Below are positions 16,837 to 28,600 of a stretch of DNA of 64,000 bases, piece by piece. Numbering within the stretch: the stretch's first letter is position 1; each line of letters starts with the position of its first letter. A program made the translations under genes and the position numbers. This DNA is from Saprospiraceae bacterium. Its GTDB lineage: Bacteria > Bacteroidota > Bacteroidia > Chitinophagales > Saprospiraceae. Location of the stretch: assembly GCA_016708265.1 (NCBI GenBank), contig JADJGA010000012.1, forward strand, positions 593,001-657,000, written 5' to 3'. The notes under the pieces are model-generated. The model did not search any database. It saw only the letters and a program-made list of their open reading frames with translations, and was not told the DNA's origin.

Positions 16837-17310
16837 CTAATCATAATCAAATGGAAGTATAGTACTTTCTTTAACATTTGAAAGTGTCATAAGTGTTTTA
16901 ATATGTTCTACCTCCTCAATTTGTGATAAGGTATTGAACATCAATCTCTCGTATGCAGGTATATCACTCGTTACTATCTTAAGCAATAAATCAGAATCAC
17001 CTGTAATAATATAGGCCTCAACGACCTCGTCTATGTTGTTTATCTTTTCGATGAAATTTTCCAGTGCATTTGGCTTTTTCCACAACAAATTGATAAGAAC
17101 GAATGTGCGGACATTCAATCCCATAGCATTGTGATCCAGTTTGGCATGATAGCTGCTGATAACTCCTGTCTTCTCAAGCTTTTTTACTCTTTCCAGTGTT
17201 GGGGCAGGAGAGAGGCCAATATTTTTTGAAAGCTCCAGGTTTGTTATTTTACTATTCTCCTGTAATGCCTTTAGGATTTTTAAATCTACTTTATCTAATT
17301 TATTTACCAT
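16837..17310 (-). CDS. Lrp/AsnC family transcriptional regulator
   Basis: A 157-residue regulator. The N-terminal winged helix-turn-helix is visible (LDKVDLKILKALQENSKIT, then ELSKNIGLSPAPTLERVKKLEKTGVI), followed by the RAM/AsnC ligand-binding beta-alpha-beta-beta domain with the AYIITGDSDLLLKI segment that binds small effectors and forms dimers and octamers. Family members sense amino acids, often leucine, but the effector here cannot be read. A GTG at 17331 is possible; the ATG at 17310 is preferred because it gives the normal family length and agrees with the promoter at 17346-17353. The gene stands alone. Confidence 0.92.
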   Translation of the reverse strand: MVNKLDKVDLKILKALQENSKITNLELSKNIGLSPAPTLERVKKLEKTGVISSYHAKLDHNAMGLNVRTFVLINLLWKKPNALENFIEKINNIDEVVEAYIITGDSDLLLKIVTSDIPAYERLMFNTLSQIEEVEHIKTLMTLSNVKESTILPFDYD

Positions 17311-17345
17311 AATATTATTTTTTTTGTTCACTAAATTATAATACG

Positions 17346-17353
17346 CAAATATA
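17346..17353 (-). promoter_or_regulatory. Bacteroidota -7 element (TATATTTG) for the Lrp gene
   Basis: Exact TAnnTTTG followed by C on the minus strand, 35 bases before the ATG. A TTTG on the same strand at 17378-17381 is a possible -33 element, with slightly long spacing. Confidence 0.6.
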
Positions 17354-18383
17354 CAAAATAAAATTTAATAATTCAATCAAAATTCAATAAAAAAGTAGTT
17401 TTATCGCGCTATTTATAATGCTTTTAAAAATAAAATTTTATTTTTTTTACTAAATGGTAATAATTCATGAAGTAATTTATTCTGAATTTGTCAGGAAATG
17501 CACTTTTTTATTGGTATTAAAATTTTGTTTTCACTTAAATTTTAATATTATTTCTTCGTTACTTTTATTGTATTGCAACTTCGAATAGATCCAATAATTG
17601 CAAGTGAATATTCTTATCGAATTATTCATGTTGCCTAAGTAAGCTTAAGTTATTCTGTAGGGGTGGTTTAAAAATGATTAGTGTTATTAATAATAAAGCA
17701 TAGATTAACAATTTAATAAACATAATAATTAATTATTATATGATCTTGTATACCTTAATATGGTTTAAAAATTATCATTGTGCCTTATAAGGAATTAAGG
17801 ATATTTAAGGGTATTCTTTACAAACACTTAGTAAGGTGCGATAAACTATTTAACTGATTCCATCCAAACGTACAAGTTTACAATAGCAATAGAACCCTCT
17901 ATAAGGGCACTCGGAAATTTTAAAACTAAAAGACATAAATAATTATTATAACTAATGTTTTAATGGAAATTTAAAATTTTATTCAGTACCAGAGGAATTA
18001 CAAATTTTGTAACTACTCAGGTTCTTTTGAAATTGGTGTTTATACTCATATCTAAAATATGCGTTCATCTGGGTTGTGGTGCGGTGTCTCGAGAAAAGGT
18101 TTGGGCACTATAAAGTAATTCAATTGTCACGCAGATTTGCGCGGAAAATAAAATTGGATAAGACTCAAAGGCACAATACCGATATCGGAACAAAAAAAAG
18201 TAATAAAAAATTACTGAAGCAAATTTCCGATTATGATTTTGAAAGTGGTAAAAATATTTTTGACATTGATTCGCATTAATAATTAATCATAAACAGATTT
18301 TTTTAGCACTAGAATTCAAAATAATATATGGCAAAAATACTTAAAATATATTTGTAAACCAATATAATATTGTGATTTGGTAT

Positions 18384-18432
18384 ATTAACAAATATAATTC
18401 CTAAAACTGAAATGTACATTATATTTGTTGAT
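18384..18432. repeat. Inverted repeat upstream of the giant gene
   Basis: Arm ATTAACAAATATAAT (18384-18398) is complementary in 14 of 15 positions to ATTATATTTGTTGAT (18418-18432) across a 19-base loop. It lies about 55 bases upstream of the promoter element. It could be an operator for a dimeric regulator or a hairpin; there is no T-run after it, so a terminator role is unlikely. Confidence 0.5.
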
Positions 18433-18487
18433 ATTTGCATCACGGAAAATATTTTTAATAATTTTTTTTATTTCAATTATTAATATG

Positions 18488-18495
18488 TAAATTTG
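18488..18495 (+). promoter_or_regulatory. Bacteroidota -7 element (TAAATTTG) for the giant surface-protein gene
   Basis: Exact TAnnTTTG followed by C, giving a leader of about 95 bases before the ATG at 18598. The predicted leader contains both copies of the direct repeat. Confidence 0.55.
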
Positions 18496-18560
18496 CATTG
18501 ATTCTGAAGTATTCAACTTTTTGCTCCCTGAGTACTTGCATTGATTCAGTATTGCTCCCA
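18493..18560 (+). repeat. Imperfect direct repeat in the leader of the giant gene
   Basis: The block TTGCATTGATTC followed by AGTATT and TGCTCCC occurs twice: once at 18493-18530 with about a dozen extra bases inside, and again at 18536-18560 in compact form. It directly abuts the frame-damaged start of the gene, so it could be either a real leader repeat or an assembly artefact. Confidence 0.55.
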
Positions 18561-18597
18561 TTTACAATTTTTTGTAATTTTTAAATTATTTTATAAA

Positions 18598-19690
18598 ATG
18601 AGAAATTTTATACTTTCGTTGTTCTTTTTTATATTTGCAGTTTCTGTATCAGCCCAGTTTGCTGATCTCTGCCCACCTCACAGCCTCATAATTTAACAGT
18701 GATGGTCAGATTTCACAGAAGTATGTAATCTGACGGCAGCATTTAATGATGAAGGCAATTATACTGCATCCTCATTTCCTCCTCCTCCACCTCCTTCTTA
18801 TAAAACTGGATTTTATTCCTTTACAGTATCTGTAACTGACTATTATCGGATTTCCTTTTTGGCCCCTGGAGCCAGGTCCTGCTTCAGGGAACATTGAGTG
18901 TGGGTTTTGGAACGGTAGCATGTCCGCCAATAGAAACTGACCCAGGTAATATTGTAAATGGATTTGATATTACATCATCCTGTGTTTTATTAACAGCAGG
19001 TAATACTTATTATATTAACAGCATTGGAGAATGCAAATGTTGGAGAGTTTACAATTACAATCACTAAGGGAGGTATAGATGTTTGTGCAGCAGCAGAATC
19101 TGTTGTTGAAGATCCTGTAGGAGGGCAAACTTAAATCTTTGAATAATGCATGCTCTACAGGAGGTCAGGCCAACTTCTTCCTGGAACTATATGGAGCGTT
19201 TATACAGTAGGAACTGAGACGCCAAATGAACATATCATGTTGATATTGCAACAAATCAAGTAGTTTTACACTGGAAATCCACTTCATTTATCAGTTTGGC
19301 TTAATGGATGCCCAGGGGACCTGTTGGAGAGGATATTACGAAATGTTACTTGTCTGAGTGCAGGGTGATGTATTATATATAGAAACTGGGAAATATTACC
19401 CCAACTTTTGGTACCTATAATCTTAATATTGACCAGTATTACGATGGTGAACCTAATGATGATTGCCTTGATCTTACTGGGGCTATTACTTCAGTGACAT
19501 GTACAACACCAGTGACAGGAAATGGAAACACAGATGCTTGTCCAGATCCAGAGAATATCGGTCTTTGTAATCCTGTTACAGATGTAGGAGTTTGGTTCCG
19601 GTTTAATGTGGCAAGTCAGGTACCCGCTTTTAGTTTCACGGGCAATAATTTCCAGGTATTCACAGGAGCTTCATGTGCCTCCTTATTACC
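18598..19690 (+). pseudogene. Frame-broken N-terminal part of the giant T9SS surface protein
   Basis: An ATG at 18598 starts a good signal peptide (MRNFILSLFFFIFAVSVSAQ), but the frame stops after about 32 codons. Downstream, recognisable pieces of the same protein follow each other in changing frames: CNLTAAFNDEGNYTASSFPP, GTLSVGFGTVACPPIE, NANVGEFTITITKGG, VWLNGCPGD, then NLNIDQYYDGEPNDDC. At least eleven frame changes are needed to stitch 18598 to 19690 into the intact frame that begins at 19673. The pieces are well preserved at the protein level and belong to the same repeat family as the intact part. This pattern is more like clustered single-base sequence errors than natural decay, so the gene may be intact in the organism. 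Confidence 0.75.
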
Positions 19691-22600
19691 TCTTTAGGTT
19701 GCGATGGTGATGCTGCTTTATCAAATATTGTTGGTGATCCTACAATTACTTACTGGGTGTTGGTTTTTGAAAGTGGTACTTTCACAGCTACTTCCGATGT
19801 CACAGTTCCAGCAAATGATCTATGTGGAGGTGCCGTTGCTTTAACAAATGGTATAGAGGGATATAACTCATGTGCCACAATGACAAACCCTGGATATTGC
19901 GGGTTGAATACCCTAACCGCCCATGATGTTTATTATTCTTATACCAATAGTAATACTAATAGTATTGATTTGGACCTTACAGTCACTGGTATTATATCAA
20001 CTACAGGTACAGGATTTGCAGCAACTGAAGTCAGTGTAAATGTTTACACAAACTGTGCAGGTACAGTATATCCGGGTTTTACTCCTGAATGTAATGCTTT
20101 AGGCAGCCAGTTCACTGTTAGTTGTATTGCTCCGGGACAGCAGATTTGGATTGCAATTGGGAGTGCTGATGGTTTCGATGGAGATTTTAGTATAGATATG
20201 GTTGAAACAGTTAACCCATTGGCAAATAATGTCTGTACTGGTGCAGAAAACTGGGGTCAGATTGTTTCGAGTTGTACTCAGGTCGATAATCCTGGTGACA
20301 ATACCGGTGCTTGTCCCGATACTCCTCCTGCAAGTGGAGCTTGCGATTTTAGTGCGAGCAATATGCACGGAGTTTGGTACACTTTCAGTACTGATGCCAA
20401 TGCTGAATTAATAGATATAGATGCTACAGCATTGACAGGAGCAGTTTTTGCTTTATATACTGGTGCATGTGGAAGTTTGGCATATGTTGGAAGTTCCTGC
20501 ACTTCAGATGGAACATTGACTGATCTGCCAGTTAACCCAAATACGACATATTATTTACTGATCAGTTCAACGAATGAAGATGCTGGTTTCAACATAGGTA
20601 TTACTATTAAAAATATTCCCGATAATAATCTCTGTGCAGATGCGGTTGATTTGACTAATGGTGTCACACTACAGGGTACAAATGCCTGTGCTGATGGAGA
20701 ATTGAACTATTGCACCTTAAATGCAAATTCATCGCATCAGGTATATTATACTTATACAAACAATACCGGAGGCAATGTGGATATTAATATCACTATTGGT
20801 TCCAGTACAGCTACCACAGGTACAGCTGCTACAGATATATCAATTGGTGTATTAACTGCTTGTCCGGGAGTTTGGCATCTGGATTATGGAGACCTTGAAT
20901 GCAATGGAGGTATAAGTTTTACAAATCAGGACATAGATTGTATTGAGGATGGAGAAACTCTGATTTTTGTTATAGGTAGTGATGATGGTGATGAAGGAGA
21001 CTTTACCATAAGAATTAATGAATTTGCAAATAATGTTGACAATGACGAATGTTCCGGCGCAATAGATATCACAGGATGGACTGAGTGCGAATGGTTTGAT
21101 GTATCAGGTACTACATCTAATGCTTGTCCGGAAGATTTTGATTCAGGTGGTTGTGGCTACAATCAGCACCCGGTAGTCTGGCTTAAATTCACTCCTAATG
21201 AAGATGGAACAGTTGAATTTGACAACTTCAATGCTATTGGAACAGGATTTTTAGGACTTTTCCAGGAAACTGCAAATTGTGATAATCAGACAGCGGTTGC
21301 TGGTGCTAATTGTAATACCGAAGGTTCTGATCCTTTTGGTCCATTCGATGTTTCAGGTGGAAATACTTATTATATAGCAGTTGGTTCAAATGGTGGAGAA
21401 GGGGTCTTTGATTTTGATATTAAAATAAATAAAACACTTAATAACGATGATCCGTGTGCTGCAGGATATAATCCTCAGGTAATAACCGGAGATTATACTG
21501 ATGACAATACCTGTGCAACTCAGGATTTCACAATTTGTGGTGGTTTAATCAATAATACAAATGGTAAGACTTTGTTTTACGAATATACAATGACACAGGA
21601 TGCCGACCTTGAGATATCAGTAGCAGGTAGTGGTGGAGCTAATGCAGCTGGTGGTCCTTTCTATCTTGGTGTTTTTGAAACAGTGAGCTGTGGAAACGGT
21701 ACACTTATAATTGAAGATTGTGATGACGGAAGTGTAATAATACCTTGTCTTGAAGATGGTCAGACAGTAATAATAATGGTTGGAACTACAAATACTGCAG
21801 GTGCTTTTGGACAATATACAATAAGTATCGATGAAAATACTCCGGTCAGACCAGCAAACGATGCATGTTCTACTGCTGAAGATATAGCATATGACGACGC
21901 TGATCTGTGTCAGTGGGTACCGGTAGAAAACAACGAAACAAATGTAAATGCTTGTTCTGAAGACTTTTTTGTTGGAACATGCCAGTATAATGTTGAGGAA
22001 GTAGTTTGGTATTCTATTACAATTCCACCTGCTGCTGCTCCCGGAGCTGATCTGAACGTAAGATTTTCAAACTATACTGGTTCAGGTGAACTTTTTACAA
22101 CGTTTTTTACCAATAACTGCACTACATTTACAGCGTTATCAGCTTGCTTTACCGGTGATGGACCTCATACCCTGGCAGATGTTGTCGCAGGCACTACATA
22201 TCTCATTGGAGTTGGGTCTTCAGGTGATGATGGAGGAAGCTATGATATGGAAGTTAATATCACATCAGGTCCTCCAAATGATGATGCCTGTGCTGATCTT
22301 AGTGCTTATGACTTGTCTGGTGGTGTTACTTTATCAAATGAGACCAATGCATGTTCTGTAGGGGATGTTACTTTCCCGGAATGTTCTGCAGCTGATCAAA
22401 CAAATGCTGTATTATACAATTTTACTATTGTTGAACCTCAGTATGGTATTAATATCACTATTACTCAAAAAGGTACAGAGCCAATTTCTGGTACCATTGT
22501 GGCGGGTATATCAGCAACCGATACCGATTTTTGTACAGGAAATACATATACTCCTCCTGCAATTTGCGAGGATATTAATAATGCAAGCTTTGATTTTATT

Positions 22601-25600
22601 TGTCTTGAACCAGGTGATTATCAACTTCAGATTGCAACATCAGATAATAATTCGGGTACATTTTCAATAACTTCAAGTATCATTGATAAACCAGTTTCAC
22701 CCTGTAATAAAAATGACGTGTGCGTAGATGCAGAGGGTTTGGCAATAACTGAAACTTGTGAATGGGTTGACTTTGCTGACCAATGCAATACTGAGGCATG
22801 TCCTGATTTTATTACGATTGGTGGATGTGATTTTAGTCGTGGTCCAACAGTATGGTTCAAAGTTACAATTCCTCAGGGAGCATCGACTTTGGATGTTATT
22901 CTTGATAATTCTTCTTTTACAGGCCCTTTGATGGCTATAGTGGATGACTGCAATATAACAGCCGGTGCTTGCGCAGATTCAGGTGCCGATGATGCTACGT
23001 TTGCCAATCCTTTAGATGTTACAGCTTATATCGGACAGGATTTATATATTATTGTTTCTGACCCTGGTGGACAGGGAGGAACTTTTGACCTCCATATAAA
23101 AATTGATGTACCGCCTGTAAATGACTCACCATGTATGACCAGTTCTTTTCCTCCATATGACCTCGGGACAAATGGATCACACGGAGGAACGACATGTTGT
23201 GCCATAGGCTTTAACGATAGTAATCACCTTGACCAGCCAAACCTTGGTTGTAATGGTGTCACAGACGATAATGCTGTCTGGTACAGGGCCGAATTTGCGG
23301 GAGGAAATTATGATGGGGTTGAAATAAACGTTTCTGGTGGTGGTATTGGAAGTCAGGTAGCAGTTGAAATTTATGTTGGTTGGGCTGATGCTGCCTGTGA
23401 TGGTACTATGGAATTGAGGGAAGCTATTTGTAGCGGACTTCCTGTTCAAAATTTACGAATAGGATGTATACAGGATGGACAATATGTATTTATTAAAGTT
23501 ACTTCTACTGATGCCGATTGCGGTACATTTTCGATTAGTGTAAATCAGATTGAAGATTGCGATGTTGCTGATGATTGTGATGAAATTACAGCTTCTCAGA
23601 CTTTATCTCCGGTTACAGGTGATGACCTCGATTATGTTTGTACAGATGGTTGTCTTGATCTTTCATGCCCTGAGAATCCATCTCCTCCGGGTTGTGATTT
23701 CTCTCAGACTCCAACAGTATGGTATGCTATAGAGACTGATGACCTCGCTGCACAGTTGTTCACAACTGTTGCGTCTAATTCAGGAACCTGGCAACCGATT
23801 TGGTCTGTATTTTGGGGCGATTGCGGCAATCTTACGAATGCTGCTACCGGAAATGCTCCTCCTTGCAGCAACGGTGATGCTTCGCCAGATGTACATCAGG
23901 TAGGAGCTGATCCTATTGTAGATGTCTATTATGTTGCAGTTACTTACGATCCAGCCGATCCACCCACTGAAGGAGATACTGGCTTTGAGATCTGTGCAGC
24001 GACTATAGAAAGTATTATTGTATGTCTTGGAGATATTGACGATAACTGTGCACCTGACCCAACTGTTCAGATTAAGATAACTTCACGTGAGAATGCAGAT
24101 GCAGAACCCAATGTTGATCCTGCAGTTGGCTACATGGGTCCTTTCTGTCCGGGTGAAGAAGTAACCGTTCATATTCAGTTCAATTATGATGCTTCAGACT
24201 CTGGTGCTGACTGGCTTATCGGTTTCTGTCCTGATTTTGGTCCGGGCTGGGATATGGCTGGTTACGATTATGATGCCAATCCTGCAACCGGAACACCTGC
24301 TGGTACAGCTGACTGGCATCCACAGGATGACCCTTGTTCCCCACTTGCAGCTGAAAAATTTGCATTTCTGTGCACATATATCGATGATAATGGTGTTTTA
24401 CATATTTGTAATGAATTATGCGAAAATTGTGATTGTGACAAACCATTTCTTGATCCTCTTGATCCACTCCCGGGTGGCTGGTTCTGGTTATCAAATGGCA
24501 GCAATGCCGGTTGTGTTAACAGTTCATGTCAGCCACATCAGAGATGGGGAATTGGAAGTACTCAGAGTTTTGTAACCTGGGACTTTCCTCTTAAAGTCAG
24601 AACTTTTGATTCTCAAGAAGAATGCCTTGAGAATGATGATCTTCAAATCACTTTCCAGACTTTTTCTGATGGTGGTGCCGGATGCTGGGAAGACCCTGTA
24701 GCCGAATGTCTTATCGACCGTAAACAACTTGGCCCACTGTGGCAGATAAATTGTGATATTCCTCCGGGAGTGGTTGCAAATCCTCAACCAAAAAATATTT
24801 GTACCAATGGAGAGGTAGGGATTACTGTAGCTACTGAAGATGGAAGTATAAATACAATTTTAATTACATTTGAAGACAATCCTAATGTATCAGGTGAAGC
24901 AGAACATACTTTTAGTGAAGGTTTTGGTACCATTGATGATATCTTGGTTATCAATGATCCGGATGCCTGCGACCCTGAAGTGGTAACTTATTATGCACAG
25001 GTTATTATTCCTGGAATGATATGTGAAGGGAAAACCGATACTTTTGAAGTGACAGTATATCCGCTTCCAAGGATTCCTGAACAGGATATTCCTGGATTTT
25101 GTCTTGCTGATATTCCGGTACAACTGGATATTCCAGTTGAATGTGGTTTTCCGGGAGAATTTCAGTTTGGGTGGACAGATGACCTAAGTGGTATATCAGG
25201 AACAGGAGATGTTATAAATGTAACTCCTTCAATGGGAATTGGATTGCATACATTCACTATTACTGTAACTGATGAACTGGGATGCAGTAACACCGGAACT
25301 ATGCAGATCAATATATATGATAATGTAAGGTTTTATCTTCAGGGAGATACTCTTTGCTGGCTTGAAGAAAAAGAATTCATACCTGCATTTTTTGGTGATG
25401 ATGTTTCCTCTGATTTTACATATCATTGGTATTGGGAACCAAATATGGGTTTTGACGGATATGATGAGACGTATACAATAATACCTGAGGATTATCCTTC
25501 ATTTTATATGCCGGGGGAACATCAGTTGTGTGTTATAGTTACAGAAACACACAATGATGGTACTATTTGCGAACATGATACTTGTGTAAATGTATTGATA

Positions 25601-28600
25601 CACAAACCTTTTAAGCTGACCCTGGATCCAAATCCTGCCTATATATGTGAAGGACAGGGTTGTTTGGATATTAATCTTGTCTTTGACGAAGAATTTGGTC
25701 TTTCAATTAATGATTTTGAAGAAATCTGCTGGAATGGGAATTGCACAAATGAACCATTTTTTGAAATATGTGAAGTTTCAGATAATAATTTTGTAGAGAT
25801 AACCGACATATTCGGTTGTGATACAATAATTTATTTTGATGTTCTGGAAAATCCGATTACCGACCTTACTATTTCCGGAAAGACTATGATTTGTGCAGGT
25901 GAAACAACTACTCTGACAGTAGAAGGGGATTTTGACAGTTATGAATGGAGTACGGGTGAAAAGACTAAATCTATCACTGTCACTCCTGCTATAAATACAA
26001 AATATACAGTTTCAGCGATAAATACCAGTGGCTGTGTATCAACAGGGGAAGTTACTGTTGAGGTATTCAGTGCTCAGGTGCCAAATATTCCACCAAACAT
26101 TTCTTTCTGTACAGGTTTTAGTGTAACATATACAGCACCCGTAGGATTTGCTACTTATACCTGGTATTTTGGAAATACAGGAACTGCTCCGGTATCAAAT
26201 ACTCAAACAGTAATAATAAATCAGGCTGGAAATTATATACTTGTAGTTACAACTGATATAGGATGCTCAGCTCAGAATACAATAGTTGCTAAAGAAGACA
26301 GTGAATTGTCACCGGTTGTGTTTGGAGATTTTCTGTTGTGTTTTGAAGAACCTACAGCAAAAGTCTGGGCAAGCGGAGGTAACTTTACTCAATTCCAGTG
26401 GAGATATAATGATAAAAATGGAACTGAAGTACCGGCAACAACTAATAAAGACACAGTTAATCTTTCTGACGGTAAATATTATCTCTGGGTTAGCGATGGC
26501 AATTGTGCCGGTGATACTACATTCACAATAGTCAGGAAACCTAAAATCGTTCCTAAGATAATTCCAGATGTTGATACTATAAAACTGTGTTTTGGACAGA
26601 CGACTACTTTGACTGCTCCTGCCGGATTTGCTCAGTATCAGTGGAGTTCAGGCCAATTCACCCAGATAATAACCAATGTAGGAAAAGGTGATTATTATGT
26701 TACAGTTACAGACATTGATGGATGCAAAGGCGCAGACAGTATTTATGTCGAGGTTTTTCCAAGACTATTGCCCAAACTTCAGGATAGTATAGAGATATGC
26801 GATTATGAATCAGCATGGCTAAAACCAGGGAATTTCTTTGATTATAAATGGTTTAAGAATAATGTATATCAGCCACAGCATGATGGTAAGGACTCTATTC
26901 AGGTTTCCGAGAGTGCGTTATTCAAGGTTCAGGTATTCGATGAGCTCGGTTGTTTCGTATTTGACAGTACAAAAGTCATCAAGGAACCAGCACTTATACC
27001 AGTTATATTAGGTATAGTTGATCTCTGCGATAATGATATGATCGTACTTACAAGTTCCCTGGATTTCTTCAAGTACAGGTGGACCAATTCTGATGGAAAA
27101 GTCCTGAGTACTTCAAAGACTTGCAATTTTACAATGACAATCGGAAAGGATGTTGAACAGGTCACCCTGTCAGTTGAATCGAAAAATGGCTGCCTGGGAA
27201 GTGTTCCAAATCCGGTCAGAAGGTTTAATTCTCCAGTTGTCAGACTTACAAATACAGTTGCAACTGTTTGCGGAAAGAACACTACAGCCGGAAATACGAT
27301 ACTTGATTTCAGTACATACTTTATAATCGGAAATAATGCAGGAGGCACATGGAAAGACCTCGATGCAAGTGGTGCAACACACAATGCAAACTGGACACAG
27401 GTTAATTTCAATAATGTTCAGTATGGTAACACATACAGATATGAATTTACTACAAATACTGCACAGGCACCTTGTGCCAATGTGAAGGATACGCTGTTTG
27501 TAAATGTTATAGAATGCATTTGTGATGAATGGGATATCACTCCTTTTGTCGATGTATGTAATGATGCTTCAAGTCCTGAAGTAGTCCTTAATACTCATAT
27601 TATAGATGAAAATGGAAATAAGATCACACCTCCTCCTCCGGGAGTGTGGACGGTTTTGAACGGGGCAGCAAATCTTATAAACGGAATTAATTTTGTACCT
27701 GCCAATGCACCTTCAAAAACATATACTCTTCAGTATAAATTGACTAATATTGGCAATTATTGTTTTGATACTGCCACTGTAACTATAACTGTACAGAATT
27801 CTGTAAAAGCAGGACAAGCTTTACCATTTAGTATTTGCGCAGGTACCGATGTACTTATCAGGCTGGACAGCATGCTTGTGGGAGAAAATCCTGGAGGAGT
27901 ATGGACTGAGACCTCCTCAATCCTGAGTACCGGAAATGCATTTAAGCCAGTTCCCGGAACATTTTCTTCAGCAGGACAATTGGCTGGAACATATACATTC
28001 AGATATTATCTGGATGCAGTCAATCCTTGTCCGGATGCAGATGCTACAGTTACAATTATTTTTGATCCGGTACCTACTGCAGATGCCGGTAAAGATGAGG
28101 TGGTCTGTTTTGAGGATAAACCTGTCAAACTGTCAACTAATTCAGCTGGATCAGTTTATAAATGGAAATTGAAAGGAACAGATGTGATCCTTGGACAAAC
28201 CCAGAATTTTGATGTTAACCAATCGGGAACATATGTTCTGAGGGTAGAGACAGGCAAGGGATGTTTTGCTGAAGATGAAGTTAAAGTTGAGATTAAAGAT
28301 CAGATAGTTGTTACCATAACAGGTACGACTTTGCTCAGAAATGGCGAAAAGGATACTTTATTTGCAACATTTGCCGGAAGAAGCAAGGCAGATAAGCTGA
28401 CATACACCTGGACTAAAGATGGTGTTGTAATACAGCAGCCAAATGCTGATTTCATCATAGTTTCAGATGCAGGCACTTATTGTGTGGATATTGAAGATGA
28501 ATTACAGTGTCTTGGAAGTGATTGTCATAATGTTGGAGTAGAGCTTACTAAGGAAATTGAAGTTCCAAATATCTTTAGTCCTGACGGGGATAGTAAAAAT

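Larger units (their letters stand above)
17354..18597. other. Long non-coding stretch upstream of the giant gene
   Basis: About 1.2 kb, very AT-rich, between the divergent Lrp regulator and the giant surface-protein gene. It has no convincing gene; a 67-codon frame at 18076-18279 with a GTG start has no recognisable domain and is not called. It holds an inverted repeat (18384-18432), an exact promoter element (18488-18495) and an imperfect direct repeat (18493-18560). The size is unusual for this compact region and suggests either regulatory sequence or a decayed gene. Confidence 0.6.

Noticed and set aside
18076..18279. A 67-codon GTG-started frame, basic protein ending FDIDSH
   Set aside because: No recognisable domain, no promoter element or signal, isolated in AT-rich non-coding sequence; more likely chance or the remains of a dead gene.
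24186..24575. A long alternative frame inside the giant gene
   Set aside because: Frame shadow of the Cys-rich region; composition Leu/His/Val-rich with no domain.
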